A stretch of DNA of 64,000 nt from Candidatus Scotarchaeum otlingeri (GCA_002011075.2 MTMA02000006.1:1418599-1482598), one strand, 5' to 3'. Shown: positions 45,150 through 54,896, counted from the stretch's first letter. Made by a program: numbers and translations. Notes: a model not told the origin generated them from the sequence alone.

Positions 45150-45398
45150 TTGAAAAATGCAGGTAAGATAATTCATTTCACTAAGAATGGGTTATATGTG
45201 ATAGAGGCCAAAACAAAGGTTCTTCCAGGCACTCAATTATATGACGCGTCAGGCAGGCCCCTTGCATTAGCTGTTGATTTAATAGGACCAATCAATAATC
45301 CATATATTGTAGCCAAACCTTTGGCTGAAAAGCCCGAAAAGTTTGTGGGCGGAATAGTCTATTTTAGATTAAAGAGAAGAAAACCGAGAGGCGGCTGA
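45150..45398 (+). CDS. gar1: Gar1, H/ACA sRNP protein
   Basis: Core protein of pseudouridylating H/ACA sRNPs, binding Cbf5. 82 residues, beta-barrel like: GKIIHFTKNGLYVIEA, PGTQLYDASGRPLALAVDLIGPINNPYIVAKP and a basic tail RLKRRKPRGG. The pattern g.v.digp...Pyv.v.p is the Gar1/NAF1 core. TTG start with GAGGTGA about eight bases ahead. In the same operon as TFB, a common archaeal neighbourhood. Confidence 0.9.
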   Translation: MKNAGKIIHFTKNGLYVIEAKTKVLPGTQLYDASGRPLALAVDLIGPINNPYIVAKPLAEKPEKFVGGIVYFRLKRRKPRGG

Positions 45399-45404
45399 TC
45401 TAAG

Positions 45405-46289
45405 TTGAAGAGTAATATGTCTATTAAATGTCCTAGCTGTATGGGTAGTGATCTAGTATTTAATAGAGATAAAGGTGAATTGATCTGCCGTAAATGTGGA
45501 ACCGTATTATATATGGATAATATAGATTTAGGTCCGGAGTGGAGGGCATATAGTGAAGAGCATGTGGAGAGGCGTAAGAGAATAGGTGCACCCTTATCTT
45601 ATATGAGAGTAGACCTAGGTTTATTGACCTATCCCACTGGTGAGGATTCACGTAATATAAAACAGTTGTCTCAAGTCCACTTATCCTATAGAGAAAGAAA
45701 ATTACAGAATATATTAAATGAAATCGAGAGATTAGGGGAACGCCTTAAATTAAGGAAATTTGAGAAGGAAACGGCTGCTCAGATAGTTAGGAAGACTGTG
45801 TCGCAGTCACTAGTCAGAAAAAGATATCGTCCGGCTACTATCGCTGCAGCAAGTATCCTCCTTAGCTGCCGATTGTATAACTCACCGGTTTCGTTAAGAG
45901 AGATCATCAAGGCTGTTATGGATCCAAAGGTCAAAGATACTCATGTGAGTAAGATATATCGAAGTTTAACAAAAGCGTTAAATATTAAGGTTAAGTTTGA
46001 CGCAGATCAACAACTATTAAATTTGGTTTTTAGAAAAATGGATAATCAATTTGACCCTATAATATATAATACAGCGGCTGAAATATTGAGAAGCGCTAGA
46101 AAAATCAGGATTGGGACAGGTAAAAGTCCAAATAGTCTTGTAGGTGCTGCTATATATCTTTCTCTAAAGTTAAATGGAATCGATATAACCCAGTCTGAGA
46201 TAGCCAAACTGGCGAATACAACTGAAGTAACCGTAAGAGCTAGAATAAAGGAGTTAATGTCGAACCTTGATATCGTGCTCGATATCTAA
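45405..46289 (+). CDS. tfb: Transcription initiation factor B (TFB)
   Basis: Recruits RNA polymerase to TBP-bound promoters. Seen: N-terminal zinc ribbon C-P-S-C ... C-R-K-C-G (residues 9-31 from the TTG), B-reader region GPEWRAYSEEHVERRKRIG, then two cyclin repeats (about 95-190 and 195-290) with AAASILLSCRL and GAAIYLSLKLNG, and a recognition helix near the end. TTG 45405 or ATG 45417 may start translation. 294 residues is on the short side but complete. Confidence 0.95.
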   Translation: MKSNMSIKCPSCMGSDLVFNRDKGELICRKCGTVLYMDNIDLGPEWRAYSEEHVERRKRIGAPLSYMRVDLGLLTYPTGEDSRNIKQLSQVHLSYRERKLQNILNEIERLGERLKLRKFEKETAAQIVRKTVSQSLVRKRYRPATIAAASILLSCRLYNSPVSLREIIKAVMDPKVKDTHVSKIYRSLTKALNIKVKFDADQQLLNLVFRKMDNQFDPIIYNTAAEILRSARKIRIGTGKSPNSLVGAAIYLSLKLNGIDITQSEIAKLANTTEVTVRARIKELMSNLDIVLDI

Positions 46290-46444
46290 TTCATACTATT
46301 GATATAGCTAATGAAAACATCGTATTCTATAACGTAATAGATTTAATTTTATGTGTAAAAATTATTTTTAGCTGATTTATCGCTATAGTGCAGGTGCAAC
46401 ATATGTATCAATCTGTAAATTAATATAGTTATTGGCGATAGAGA

Positions 46445-47077
46445 ATGAAAAGAAAAAAAGGGAGGGGCGATAGGAGAGACGGATATTATTGGTTAGCCAA
46501 GAAAATGGGCTATAGAAGTAGAGCAGTATATAAGCTTATAGATATAAATAAAAGTTTCGAGGTCATCAAGGAGGGAGATAGGGTTTTAGATCTCGGGGCA
46601 GCACCGGGTGGATGGTTACAATATATATCTGAGGCTGTAGGTATCGATGGCTACGTTTTAGGCATCGATATTAGACCTATTAAGCCTTTGGAAAATAAAA
46701 ACGTAGATACAATTACCAAGGATATTTTTGATGATGATATTATCGATACGATAAGAAGTAAATATAATAAGCGGTTTGATGTTATTACAAGCGATATATC
46801 AGCTAATATTAGCGGCATATGGGATGTAGATGTAATTAGAAGTGTAGAGCTAAATAAAAGAGTAATTGATCTAGCTGATAACTTATTGAGAAGAGGAGGA
46901 AACCTGATAATTAAGGCATTTGAAGGGAAAGAAACCTCAAGACTATTTAAACTTATAAAAGAGAGATTCAGGGCTTATAGAATATATAAGCCAAAAGCAT
47001 CTAGAAAGAGAAGTTCTGAGATATATATTATATGCTTCGGTTATAAGCCTCCTAAAACATCTAAGAAAGTTCTATAG
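46445..47077 (+). CDS. rlmE: RlmE/FtsJ-type 2'-O-methyltransferase
   Basis: rRNA (uridine-2'-O)-methyltransferase family. Seen: YYWLAKKMGYRSRAVYKL (catalytic Lys), SAM motif VLDLGAAPGGWLQ, SDISANISGIWDVD (catalytic Asp), LIIKAFEGKE (catalytic Lys), SSEIYIIC (Glu): the K-D-K-E tetrad is complete. 210 residues. Its 3' end overlaps trm1 on the other strand by 37 bases. 155 bases upstream hold nothing I recognise. Confidence 0.92.
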   Translation: MKRKKGRGDRRDGYYWLAKKMGYRSRAVYKLIDINKSFEVIKEGDRVLDLGAAPGGWLQYISEAVGIDGYVLGIDIRPIKPLENKNVDTITKDIFDDDIIDTIRSKYNKRFDVITSDISANISGIWDVDVIRSVELNKRVIDLADNLLRRGGNLIIKAFEGKETSRLFKLIKERFRAYRIYKPKASRKRSSEIYIICFGYKPPKTSKKVL

Positions 47078-48177
47078 TCCGCGTTAGTCTTTATACCTGT
47101 CCCACGGAAATGCGTCCGAACACATCTATACCCAACTGATTTTAGAGCCTCAATAACCATATCTAACTTAGGCACTGATATGCCTAGCCTCTTAGACGCC
47201 CTATGTAGATCATAAAAATATGGTGGAAAGTCGGTTTCCTCCTTAAATATAGATAATATCTTATAGAGCCATCTTATATCGCTATCCACGGCTCTCAATC
47301 CATTTATATTGTCGAGAATTTTGGATATATAGCTGAAGTTATGGAGCGGCCCTATCCATAGAGGCCCAGCAATCAATAGATTTTTACATGTAATATGTTG
47401 GCTAATCATATCTTTTAATTCATCCATTCTACATGATTGAATCATAAGGTGATCCTCACAATGTATCAGATAACCAATATTATCATGTGGATAACCGCGT
47501 TTACCCTCTACAATACGGGCATATACCCTTATATATTGATTTATGAAATGACCTGAGATTAGGTCTATATACCTCATATGTCTACCAGCTGCTTCCGCTA
47601 GAGATTTAATTAAAATCCTGACTGCTATTTCATGGCAATACTCTGTATGTATAGAAATACTACTATACTTCCTCAATGTAGGTCGTTTATAAATACCACA
47701 TAATGGTGCGAGGTCGGTAGCTGTTATAGCTATTATTCCATTATTTTTAACTGTTGATACGGCGGAATCTAAAAAAGGGGACGGTGTTCCATAGGGATCT
47801 ACATCTATAAAATCTATCTGATATCTATTCTGATGCATAAATCTATTAGCATCCATTCTAGTTAATTGTGATAATATGTTTATACCATTATTCTCTATAT
47901 TTTTTGCTATAACTCTATATGCTAGCTTAGACTTATCATTAAAGAAAGCTTTGGAGACATATCCAGATTCCAGTACATATCTAATACCTCTAACACCTGT
48001 TGCAGCAAGAACATCAGCTATAACCAATTCATTATTCCTAAATAGACCTTCACCATAAACAAAAGCCACACCGAGAGTTCTAGTCGGTTTAGCCAGCGGA
48101 TTATAGAATACTTTGTATCCATCCATGCTGATTGCTATTCTTGCTTTGCCCTCAGAAAGAATATATTCCTCAGTCAT
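47041..48177 (-). CDS. trm1: Trm1, tRNA (guanine26-N2)-dimethyltransferase
   Basis: Makes m2(2)G26 in tRNA. Seen: YNPLAKPTRTLGVAFVYG, VLAATGVRGIRYVLESG (SAM motif), FIDVDPYGTPSPFLDSAV (catalytic DPYG), AITATDLAPLCGIYK and the C-terminal PFYYDLH-like FPPYFYDLHRASKRLG. 378 residues is typical for archaeal Trm1. Divergent from the THEP1 NTPase 52 bases away. Confidence 0.95.
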   Translation of the reverse strand: MTEEYILSEGKARIAISMDGYKVFYNPLAKPTRTLGVAFVYGEGLFRNNELVIADVLAATGVRGIRYVLESGYVSKAFFNDKSKLAYRVIAKNIENNGINILSQLTRMDANRFMHQNRYQIDFIDVDPYGTPSPFLDSAVSTVKNNGIIAITATDLAPLCGIYKRPTLRKYSSISIHTEYCHEIAVRILIKSLAEAAGRHMRYIDLISGHFINQYIRVYARIVEGKRGYPHDNIGYLIHCEDHLMIQSCRMDELKDMISQHITCKNLLIAGPLWIGPLHNFSYISKILDNINGLRAVDSDIRWLYKILSIFKEETDFPPYFYDLHRASKRLGISVPKLDMVIEALKSVGYRCVRTHFRGTGIKTNADYRTFLDVLGGL

Positions 48178-48229
48178 CAGCGGATACTGCCCCTAATATT
48201 TATCACAATCGCCATCTTAATTATTTTTA

Positions 48230-48763
48230 ATGATAAAAATATTTTTAACTGGCTATCCTGGCATAGGAAAGACAACTGCTATACAAAAAATAAATAATTA
48301 TCTTAAGCTGAGGGGACTTAAAACCGGGGGATTTATAACCATTGAAGAGAGAGATACACGTAGAAGAATTGGATTTAAGATAATTGATATCTCTAATTTA
48401 AATAGTGAATGGATGGCGCACGTCTCACTATTTGAAGGACCTAAAATAGGTAAATACAATGTCAACATCGATGCCATAGATAAGATAGGTGTAAACGCCA
48501 TCCTCTACGCATTAAAGGAAGCTGACGTAGTTTTAATCGATGAAGTAGGTCCTATGGAGATGTTATCGAGGAAATTTAGGGACACACTTAATCTCGTTAT
48601 GAAATCGGATAAACCAGCGGTATTAACACTACATAGATCATATACCAATAAGAAGCTTCCGGAGTTAGAGACAGATAAGGAAGTTATCACACTCCAAATT
48701 AGTAGGTCAAATAGAGATGCTATTCCTTTAGTCGCTTCAACTGAGATTTTGAAGTGGATCTAA
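48230..48763 (+). CDS. THEP1-type nucleoside-triphosphatase
   Basis: P-loop NTPase/nucleotide kinase-like protein (THEP1 family). Walker A LTGYPGIGKTT (residues 6-16), GGFITIEERD, Walker B VVLIDEVGPMEML, and LTLHRSYTN as the later conserved element. 177 residues matches. RNase HII starts one base after its stop, so the two are co-transcribed. Confidence 0.9.
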   Translation: MIKIFLTGYPGIGKTTAIQKINNYLKLRGLKTGGFITIEERDTRRRIGFKIIDISNLNSEWMAHVSLFEGPKIGKYNVNIDAIDKIGVNAILYALKEADVVLIDEVGPMEMLSRKFRDTLNLVMKSDKPAVLTLHRSYTNKKLPELETDKEVITLQISRSNRDAIPLVASTEILKWI

Positions 48764-48764
48764 T

Positions 48765-49400
48765 ATGTTTATAGGAGGAGTAGATGAAGCCGGGCGGGGA
48801 CCCGTAATAGGCCCCATGGTTATTGTAGGTGTAGAGCTGAATGAAGATTTATTGGCGAAATTAGAAAAGGTAATATCTAAAGATTCTAAGGGATATAGTA
48901 GTGGCCGAAGGGAGAAATTATATAATTGGATAATTGATATGGATGTTAGCATCTATCCTCTTATCATATATCCATTCACAATAGATATGTGGATAAAATT
49001 TTTGGGTGGACTTAATGAGATGGAGGCATATTTTATGTCTCAGATAATCAATTTCATGAAAGCCCAAAAAGTAATTTTGGATTCATGTGATAACGACCCA
49101 AGGAGATTTTCAGACAGATTACATAGGTATCTAAAAAGAAAAGTGGATATCCTGTGTGAAACCAATGCAGATGTAAAGTACACTGTTGTGTCTATAGCGA
49201 GCATCATAGCTAAAGTAATAAGGGATAGAGAGATAGTCAGGTTAGGCGAGGAATTTGGTTTTGAGGCTTCTGGATATCCATCTGATCCTAAGACGCTTAA
49301 TATAGTTGATAAATGGATAGAGAAGCATGGCTACCCGCCGCCATTTGCCAGATGGGAATGGAAAACTATAAAGAAGAGGTATCCGAAAGATTTATTTTAG
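48765..49400 (+). CDS. rnhB: Ribonuclease HII
   Basis: Removes ribonucleotides from DNA and RNA primers. Catalytic DEDD-type residues: GGVDEAGRGPVIGPM (Asp-Glu), ILDSCDNDP (Asp), VSIASIIAKVIRDREI (Asp in the last helix). C-terminus GYPSDPKTL and PPFARWEWKTIKKR is characteristic of archaeal RNase HII. 211 residues. Confidence 0.95.
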   Translation: MFIGGVDEAGRGPVIGPMVIVGVELNEDLLAKLEKVISKDSKGYSSGRREKLYNWIIDMDVSIYPLIIYPFTIDMWIKFLGGLNEMEAYFMSQIINFMKAQKVILDSCDNDPRRFSDRLHRYLKRKVDILCETNADVKYTVVSIASIIAKVIRDREIVRLGEEFGFEASGYPSDPKTLNIVDKWIEKHGYPPPFARWEWKTIKKRYPKDLF

Positions 49401-49503
49401 ACTCTATTATCCGGTCTATAGAGACATTTACTTCTTGTTTTTAATCTATATCATTTGGTTAACACTTATATTTATATAATTAGGCATATTATGGGGAGAT
49501 AAA

Positions 49504-50190
49504 ATGTTTAAACGGTTCAAGAGGATACTGATGGGAGGAGAAGAAGAGCTATTCAAAAAGCTTTTAAGGATTGTGAGATATAGCCTGACAGGTATCAATT
49601 TGCTTATTGAAATGAGTAAAGAAGAGATACAGGGGGGTATCGATAGATTAATTCTACTTAATGAGGAAATTAGCTCCTTAGAAAAGAAGGCTGATACAAA
49701 AAATATAGAGATAGTTAATTATGTAATGAAGGGATCGATATTGCCGGGTCTTAGGGGACAATTCATATATTTGGCAAATACACTGGACGATATTCTGGAT
49801 ACTATACATGTTGTCTCAAGGGAGATATTACGGGTTAAGAAGCTGTCAAATTTGACGCCAAGTGAAGACATATTATTTATTCACAATAAGACTGTATTTC
49901 AACTTGAACATTCAAAAAGAATGATCGAACTTCTACAAGATCTTTTTGACTGTTTAGATAAAACATGGGATTCGATCGTCTCATTGTCAACTTCTATAGA
50001 AAGATTGGAGGAAGGGGGTGACGCATTAAAAGAGGAAAGCCTTGATATTCTATACAATATAAGAGAGAAGATGGATTGGTTCACATTCAGTTATTATAGG
50101 AATAGAATTTACTTGATAGATGATATTCAAGATAGATGTGAAGATGCTGCGAATACTTTTGTAATGATTATTAGCCAAATATTATCTTAG
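49504..50190 (+). CDS. DUF47/PhoU-like accessory protein of a PiT transporter
   Basis: All-helical, 228 residues, resembling PhoU: acidic metal-binding patterns in the first half (EEISSLEKKADTKNIEI, where the family has E..aD....i) and in the second (LEEGGDALKEESLDILY and DDIQDRCEDAANTF). The DUF47 family is usually adjacent to PiT phosphate permeases, as here (11-base gap), and is thought to modulate transport. Preceded by an A-box-like CTTATATTTATATAATT region and GGGGAG. Confidence 0.85.
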   Translation: MFKRFKRILMGGEEELFKKLLRIVRYSLTGINLLIEMSKEEIQGGIDRLILLNEEISSLEKKADTKNIEIVNYVMKGSILPGLRGQFIYLANTLDDILDTIHVVSREILRVKKLSNLTPSEDILFIHNKTVFQLEHSKRMIELLQDLFDCLDKTWDSIVSLSTSIERLEEGGDALKEESLDILYNIREKMDWFTFSYYRNRIYLIDDIQDRCEDAANTFVMIISQILS

Positions 50191-50201
50191 GTGTATAGAT
50201 A

Positions 50202-51128
50202 TTGCAGAGTATCGACATCTTAGTTCTATTACTCTCCCTAGTGATCGGTGCGAATCATGCATCTATCCTTGTAGCTCCGACTAGGCATACCGGTATACTC
50301 CCCAGGAGAATACTTATTTTAATATCTTTTCTAGGGGCTCTCATAGGATTAGTGTTAGAAGGTTATAAACTGAATGCTCCCAGAGTATTATTATTAGGTC
50401 AAGAAGCCAGTCCGAACATCCTCGCTGTAATTTTATTGATTTCCATATTCTTAGTTATAGTTTTTAATGTATATAGAGTTCCTATTTCATTAACACAAAT
50501 ATTGCTTGGGGCCATCTTAGGTGCAGCTTTAGCTCTTAGGGTTGATATGCCGATGGACTATGTTTCTCTAGTAGTGGGGTCATGGATTTTTATACCCATA
50601 TTGTCTATACTTGTTTCTTATATGTTGGTTAAGACCATGGCAAAACTTTACTTTAAAACCCCTATATTTACTACACTCTTATATTTAAAGGTCTTAACGC
50701 TAATCTCTTCATTCTACATATCATATATTTTTGGAGCTAATACAATAGGGTTCTTAGCCTCTTTATCTATTGAGAGAAGTGTATATTATCAGCTGTTAGT
50801 TGTCATAATTTCTTATATTGGAATCTATTTCTTTGGAAGATATATTGAGACGATGATAGGTGAAGAAATATTTACATTAGGCATAGAGGCCTCGTTCGGC
50901 TCCAATACCTCAACGGCGATACTTATTGAGATTATGACACAGCTCGGTGTCCCCATATCTATATCACAGTCAGTAACCACGGGATTAATAGGCACAAGCT
51001 TTACTAAGGAACTTAGACTTCCAGATGTCCATATAATTGCATCGATCCTATTTCAATGGATACTTGCACCTCTAATTTCGCTTACATTGACTATAGTTGG
51101 TCTCTCTATACTTCAACTCTTCTTTTAA
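50202..51128 (+). CDS. pit: PiT-family inorganic phosphate/cation transporter, divergent
   Basis: Membrane permease with about eight to ten hydrophobic segments in 308 residues. The duplicated PiT signature is present in altered form: GANHASILVAPT in the first half and FGSNTSTAILIEIMTQLGVPISISQSVTTGLIG in the second (the family's GaND.aNa and lg.PVStTh..vGai.G; 33 residues, positions roughly 230-262). The Asp of each GxND is replaced. TTG start. The DUF47 partner upstream supports the call. The 3' end overlaps the surface-protein gene by 23 bases. Confidence 0.8.
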   Translation: MQSIDILVLLLSLVIGANHASILVAPTRHTGILPRRILILISFLGALIGLVLEGYKLNAPRVLLLGQEASPNILAVILLISIFLVIVFNVYRVPISLTQILLGAILGAALALRVDMPMDYVSLVVGSWIFIPILSILVSYMLVKTMAKLYFKTPIFTTLLYLKVLTLISSFYISYIFGANTIGFLASLSIERSVYYQLLVVIISYIGIYFFGRYIETMIGEEIFTLGIEASFGSNTSTAILIEIMTQLGVPISISQSVTTGLIGTSFTKELRLPDVHIIASILFQWILAPLISLTLTIVGLSILQLFF

Positions 51129-53745
51129 TGTATACCGCTATTATTAAAGTAATTAAGACCATAGGCAGGAAATAGAGCCAGTATCTTCTGACCACGTCCT
51201 CACGAAACGTAATAGATAGCGAATCAGGTTTCTCCACCACATCGTATAGAGAATATTTCTCGCCTAGAAAATCAAATGTAACTTCAGGTGGTTCGATGAT
51301 GTATGAACCAGGCTCTGTTGAAGTTATATGTAGAGTAAGAAGACTTTTATCCTCTACAAAGGAGACCGTTTTAGATATAACATTACTTCCGTCTTCAAAT
51401 ATTAATCCAGTTGGAAGCTCCCAATAGATGTTAACATTAGCTACTAAGTCGGTGTCTCTATTGAACTTAATTATTACTTCTAAAGGCTCTCCTTCTTTTA
51501 CTGAGCGGGGATATTCCATATTCATGCTTAGTCCTTTATAGACCGTTATGTTGAATCCTTCTAAAGAGAGTTTAGATTCCTCCCCTCCATAAAAGTATTT
51601 TATTATCGGCGGCGAAATAGTGTAGAGGCCTGACAAGTCTCCCCATATAACATTACTTATTTTCACTTCTTGTCCTCCTTCCAGTACCTCGATAAATAGG
51701 GCGGATTCGTTACTAACAGTTAATCCTCCATAATCAACCTTAATTTGGATTGAATAAATGTTGTATTCATCCAGATTCTTTATGATGAAGGAATGATTGT
51801 ATTTTACTCCTTTTAGTATGATTTCCCCAGGTGTTATTTGGAGTAACTCTATGGCCGCCATATAGACATGAGTGTTAGGTTTATACTCTATTGTGCCATA
51901 GATATTTTCTACTTGAATTAGGAGCTCAGGAAGCAAAAAGGAGGGCTGTTCAATAGATGATATATATAATGTAATTGTCTTAGCTTCTCCAATTCCTAAT
52001 CCAGCTAGCATCCCCTCAAGTCTATTGCCTATTCTAGACAAATTACCTGTATATGATAAAGTTTCATCTATGAATCCTGTCAGTAAAATATTATCTATAT
52101 CCTTGGTTCCCTCATTTTTGATGGTATATTCTATTACTACTCCATCTACAGTTTTAGTGATATTTTCTTCAATAATTATATATGGTGATAAAGTATTTTC
52201 CGGTGTAAATAGTAAGGGTAAACTCTGTGTACTTATAATAAATTCTTGGGCTCCATATACATACCGTATATTCTCTAGGTATATACGTTCAGGAATGGAC
52301 TCATTGAATACAGAATAAGTAGACCTTACTTTACGTTCTTCACCAGGCTCTAGGGTTCCTATATATACATTTGCGATAACAAGATCTTGTATAGCTGCAT
52401 TCCCTAAGTTTCTTACAGTAATATATGCTTCAAATTCATCTCCAATATTTATATTAAACTTTTCTATATCCTCTAAAGTAACAGATAAGAGAGGTGTATC
52501 TGTACCTATATGAATTATGCTAGAAGAAGAAGCATAATACAATGTTTTAGATCCATCCATAATATCTAGTGATGCCGATGCTGGTGATATTAAGATATTA
52601 CCTTGGGCCGATTCATCTAATTTTATTTTATATCTAATGGTCCGAGTGGCACCTGGATCTAGATTATCTATAAGAAGAGATGTTGTTCCAGAGACATAAC
52701 TTACGAAGTCATAATTATCCCACCACCTAGATTCTTCTAGTAATAAGTTTATCGCAGGTAATGAGCCTATATTGCTAACCTCTAAAGAAACCTGTATGTA
52801 TGAGCCGGGAACAAAACTAGTTACATTAAATGTTCTCTGTATTAATAACTCGGGATAATAATAATGAAACTTCAGTCTTATATCAGGAATTCCTTGTCCC
52901 ACAGGGACGGTCTGTCTCAAAATATACAATGAACTATCTTTGTCATATTCCATAGACAGACTATCCGGATACTCGCTGATATAGACATTCTTCATTAGAA
53001 AAACGACTTCTGTAATATTAATGTCATTACGTACTGAAGATAAACCTAATAGGGGAAAGACCGCCCTAAGGCTATAGTCTCCAGTTGCACTAATAGTTTG
53101 ATAATTCATACCGGACATAACAAGCTTAATTACATCTTTTTCCGCATCGATATATAGCTGGATAGATGAATAATCTCGGCTAGCCAGGTTGAGAGTGTTT
53201 GTCAATGAAAATACACCTTCAAAACCGATATTAAATGTCTCGCTAAATTCATTATAGTTATATGTCGCATTCAAGGCCGAGACATATCGATATGACGATT
53301 CACTTGCATTTATAAGAAAGAACCTCATTCTTAGCAAATCTGATAAATATCTAGCTATATTATTGGCTACTGTGAGATCAGGGCTTTCACCAAATAAAAT
53401 CCTCAATTCAGCATAATTGGAGGGTACTTCCGTCAGGTTAGTATTGGTATACCAGACGCCTTCAATAAAATAGTTGTAGACATTGCGCCATCTACTAACG
53501 CTAGATAATTTTATATCAATAAGCTTAATTCCGTCATTCCTGAGTCTTTCTGTAGCTAACGCATCCGGGATAGTTATGATAGGGTCATTAGATATCATTA
53601 CCCAATAGGTCCCCCCACCAGCTATATATACATATAACCTTTCACTAGTCTGATTGGGGCCGAGCGCATATGCATTGTTGAATAGGGAAGACATCAAAGG
53701 AAGAAGAAAGAATAGTATTAATACTGAAGCAGATACCCTTTTCAT
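51106..53745 (-). CDS. Large secreted, membrane-anchored surface protein with beta-sandwich repeats
   Basis: 879 residues. N-terminal signal peptide (MKRVSASVLILFFLLPLMSS...), C-terminal membrane helix LYFLPMVLITLIIAVYI followed by KRR, so the bulk is outside the cell. From about residue 300 on it contains four or five CARDB/DUF11-like beta-sandwich units, recognisable by phrases such as VSLEVSNIGSLPAINL, AYITVRNLGNAAIQDLVI, IEYTIKNEGTKDIDNILL and SFIIKNLDEYNIYSI. The first 280 residues are a separate domain I do not know. About a dozen N-x-S/T sequons fit archaeal N-glycosylation. AGGAGTGA precedes the ATG. Could be an S-layer-associated or adhesion protein; unproven. Confidence 0.75.
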   Translation of the reverse strand: MKRVSASVLILFFLLPLMSSLFNNAYALGPNQTSERLYVYIAGGGTYWVMISNDPIITIPDALATERLRNDGIKLIDIKLSSVSRWRNVYNYFIEGVWYTNTNLTEVPSNYAELRILFGESPDLTVANNIARYLSDLLRMRFFLINASESSYRYVSALNATYNYNEFSETFNIGFEGVFSLTNTLNLASRDYSSIQLYIDAEKDVIKLVMSGMNYQTISATGDYSLRAVFPLLGLSSVRNDINITEVVFLMKNVYISEYPDSLSMEYDKDSSLYILRQTVPVGQGIPDIRLKFHYYYPELLIQRTFNVTSFVPGSYIQVSLEVSNIGSLPAINLLLEESRWWDNYDFVSYVSGTTSLLIDNLDPGATRTIRYKIKLDESAQGNILISPASASLDIMDGSKTLYYASSSSIIHIGTDTPLLSVTLEDIEKFNINIGDEFEAYITVRNLGNAAIQDLVIANVYIGTLEPGEERKVRSTYSVFNESIPERIYLENIRYVYGAQEFIISTQSLPLLFTPENTLSPYIIIEENITKTVDGVVIEYTIKNEGTKDIDNILLTGFIDETLSYTGNLSRIGNRLEGMLAGLGIGEAKTITLYISSIEQPSFLLPELLIQVENIYGTIEYKPNTHVYMAAIELLQITPGEIILKGVKYNHSFIIKNLDEYNIYSIQIKVDYGGLTVSNESALFIEVLEGGQEVKISNVIWGDLSGLYTISPPIIKYFYGGEESKLSLEGFNITVYKGLSMNMEYPRSVKEGEPLEVIIKFNRDTDLVANVNIYWELPTGLIFEDGSNVISKTVSFVEDKSLLTLHITSTEPGSYIIEPPEVTFDFLGEKYSLYDVVEKPDSLSITFREDVVRRYWLYFLPMVLITLIIAVYIKRRVEV

Positions 53746-53823
53746 CCTCTGTTCACTCCTAAGATAACTTTCTGTTAATATATCATATTCTAGAGCTGTC
53801 TATAAATATCTTTGAAAACCAAA

Positions 53824-54804
53824 TTACGCGGGATCTTTAATTCCATCAGGCGATATAGAGAAAACCGCTTCACCAGGGGGATGTCTAGGACTATCTACTA
53901 TACTCGCAATCCTATTGGTTCCCTTAGCCTTCCTGAGATATATTCTGTATGTAACAGCATGTGCCACAACATGCCCACCAATAGGCCTAGTGGGATCGCC
54001 AAATAATACGTCGGGCGCTGCCTGAACTTGATTAGTAATTACGACAGCAACATTATATAGTTCAGCCATCCGTATGAGATCATGCATCATGACATTTAAT
54101 AGCTGCTGCCTCTCCGATAAATGACCTCTCCCTATGTATTCCGCTCTGAAAGGGGCCACGGCAGAATCGATAACAACTAGCCTCGCCTTAGTCTCCCTAA
54201 TCCGTTTAGGCAGGTCCCTTATAAGTAATAATAAATGGCTAGCACCTCTTGCTTTTGCAACAGTAATTTTCTTTAGAGCTTCATATGGATCCAGCCCTCT
54301 GGCTGTGGCTATTTGGACTATTCTTTCAGATTTGAAAGTCATCTCCGTATCGAGGTAAATCGCTGGACAACTCAAACCACCCATATCCGGCGGGAGCTGT
54401 ACGTTAACCGCAAGGGTATGGCAAATTTGGGTTTTCCCTGTGCCATACTCACCATAAAACTCTGTTATCGCCCTAGTCTCCACACCGCCTTGTAATAAAT
54501 TATCAAGATTTTTAGATCCTGTCGATATATAGGCAACTTCCTTCGTTTTCTCATAAATCTTGTCAGCTGTAACAAACTCTTCTTCAAGAAGACCCAGTTG
54601 CTGAAGCTTCTTCCTAGCCTCCTCCTGTAGCTTAAATACTCGCTCTACCGAGCCACCTATTACTTCTGCAAGATAAGTAGGTGAATATACAAGTAAGTCT
54701 ACTATAGTATAAATACCCGCTGAAGTCAGCTTTTGCTTGGTAGCGGGGCCTATACCTGGAAGCGTATCTATCTCCATCTCTTCCTCTCTCTCTTCTTCAC
54801 TCAT
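53824..54804 (-). CDS. radA: DNA repair and recombination protein RadA
   Basis: Archaeal RecA/Rad51 recombinase. N-terminal helix-hairpin-helix (LPGIGPATKQKL; residues 15-70), Walker A GEYGTGKTQ (118-126), YLDTEMTF, Walker B LVVIDSAVAPFRAEY, L2 loop region and ITNQVQAAPD, then HVVAHAVTYRIYLRKAKG. 326 residues. No intein. Transcribed alone. Confidence 0.97.
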   Translation of the reverse strand: MSEEEREEEMEIDTLPGIGPATKQKLTSAGIYTIVDLLVYSPTYLAEVIGGSVERVFKLQEEARKKLQQLGLLEEEFVTADKIYEKTKEVAYISTGSKNLDNLLQGGVETRAITEFYGEYGTGKTQICHTLAVNVQLPPDMGGLSCPAIYLDTEMTFKSERIVQIATARGLDPYEALKKITVAKARGASHLLLLIRDLPKRIRETKARLVVIDSAVAPFRAEYIGRGHLSERQQLLNVMMHDLIRMAELYNVAVVITNQVQAAPDVLFGDPTRPIGGHVVAHAVTYRIYLRKAKGTNRIASIVDSPRHPPGEAVFSISPDGIKDPA

Positions 54805-54896
54805 TTTCCATTTACCCGAATACTTTAAGTATTTCAGAATTAATAAATACTCTTTTTCCCTTCAAAAAGATAGATATCAGCCTGTTCCCCTATAGT

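Noticed and set aside
46290-46444. Possible C/D box sRNA (TAATGAAAA ... CTGA) in the gap before rlmE
   Set aside because: The C box does not match RTGATGA, and no C'/D' boxes or kink-turn pairing are evident.
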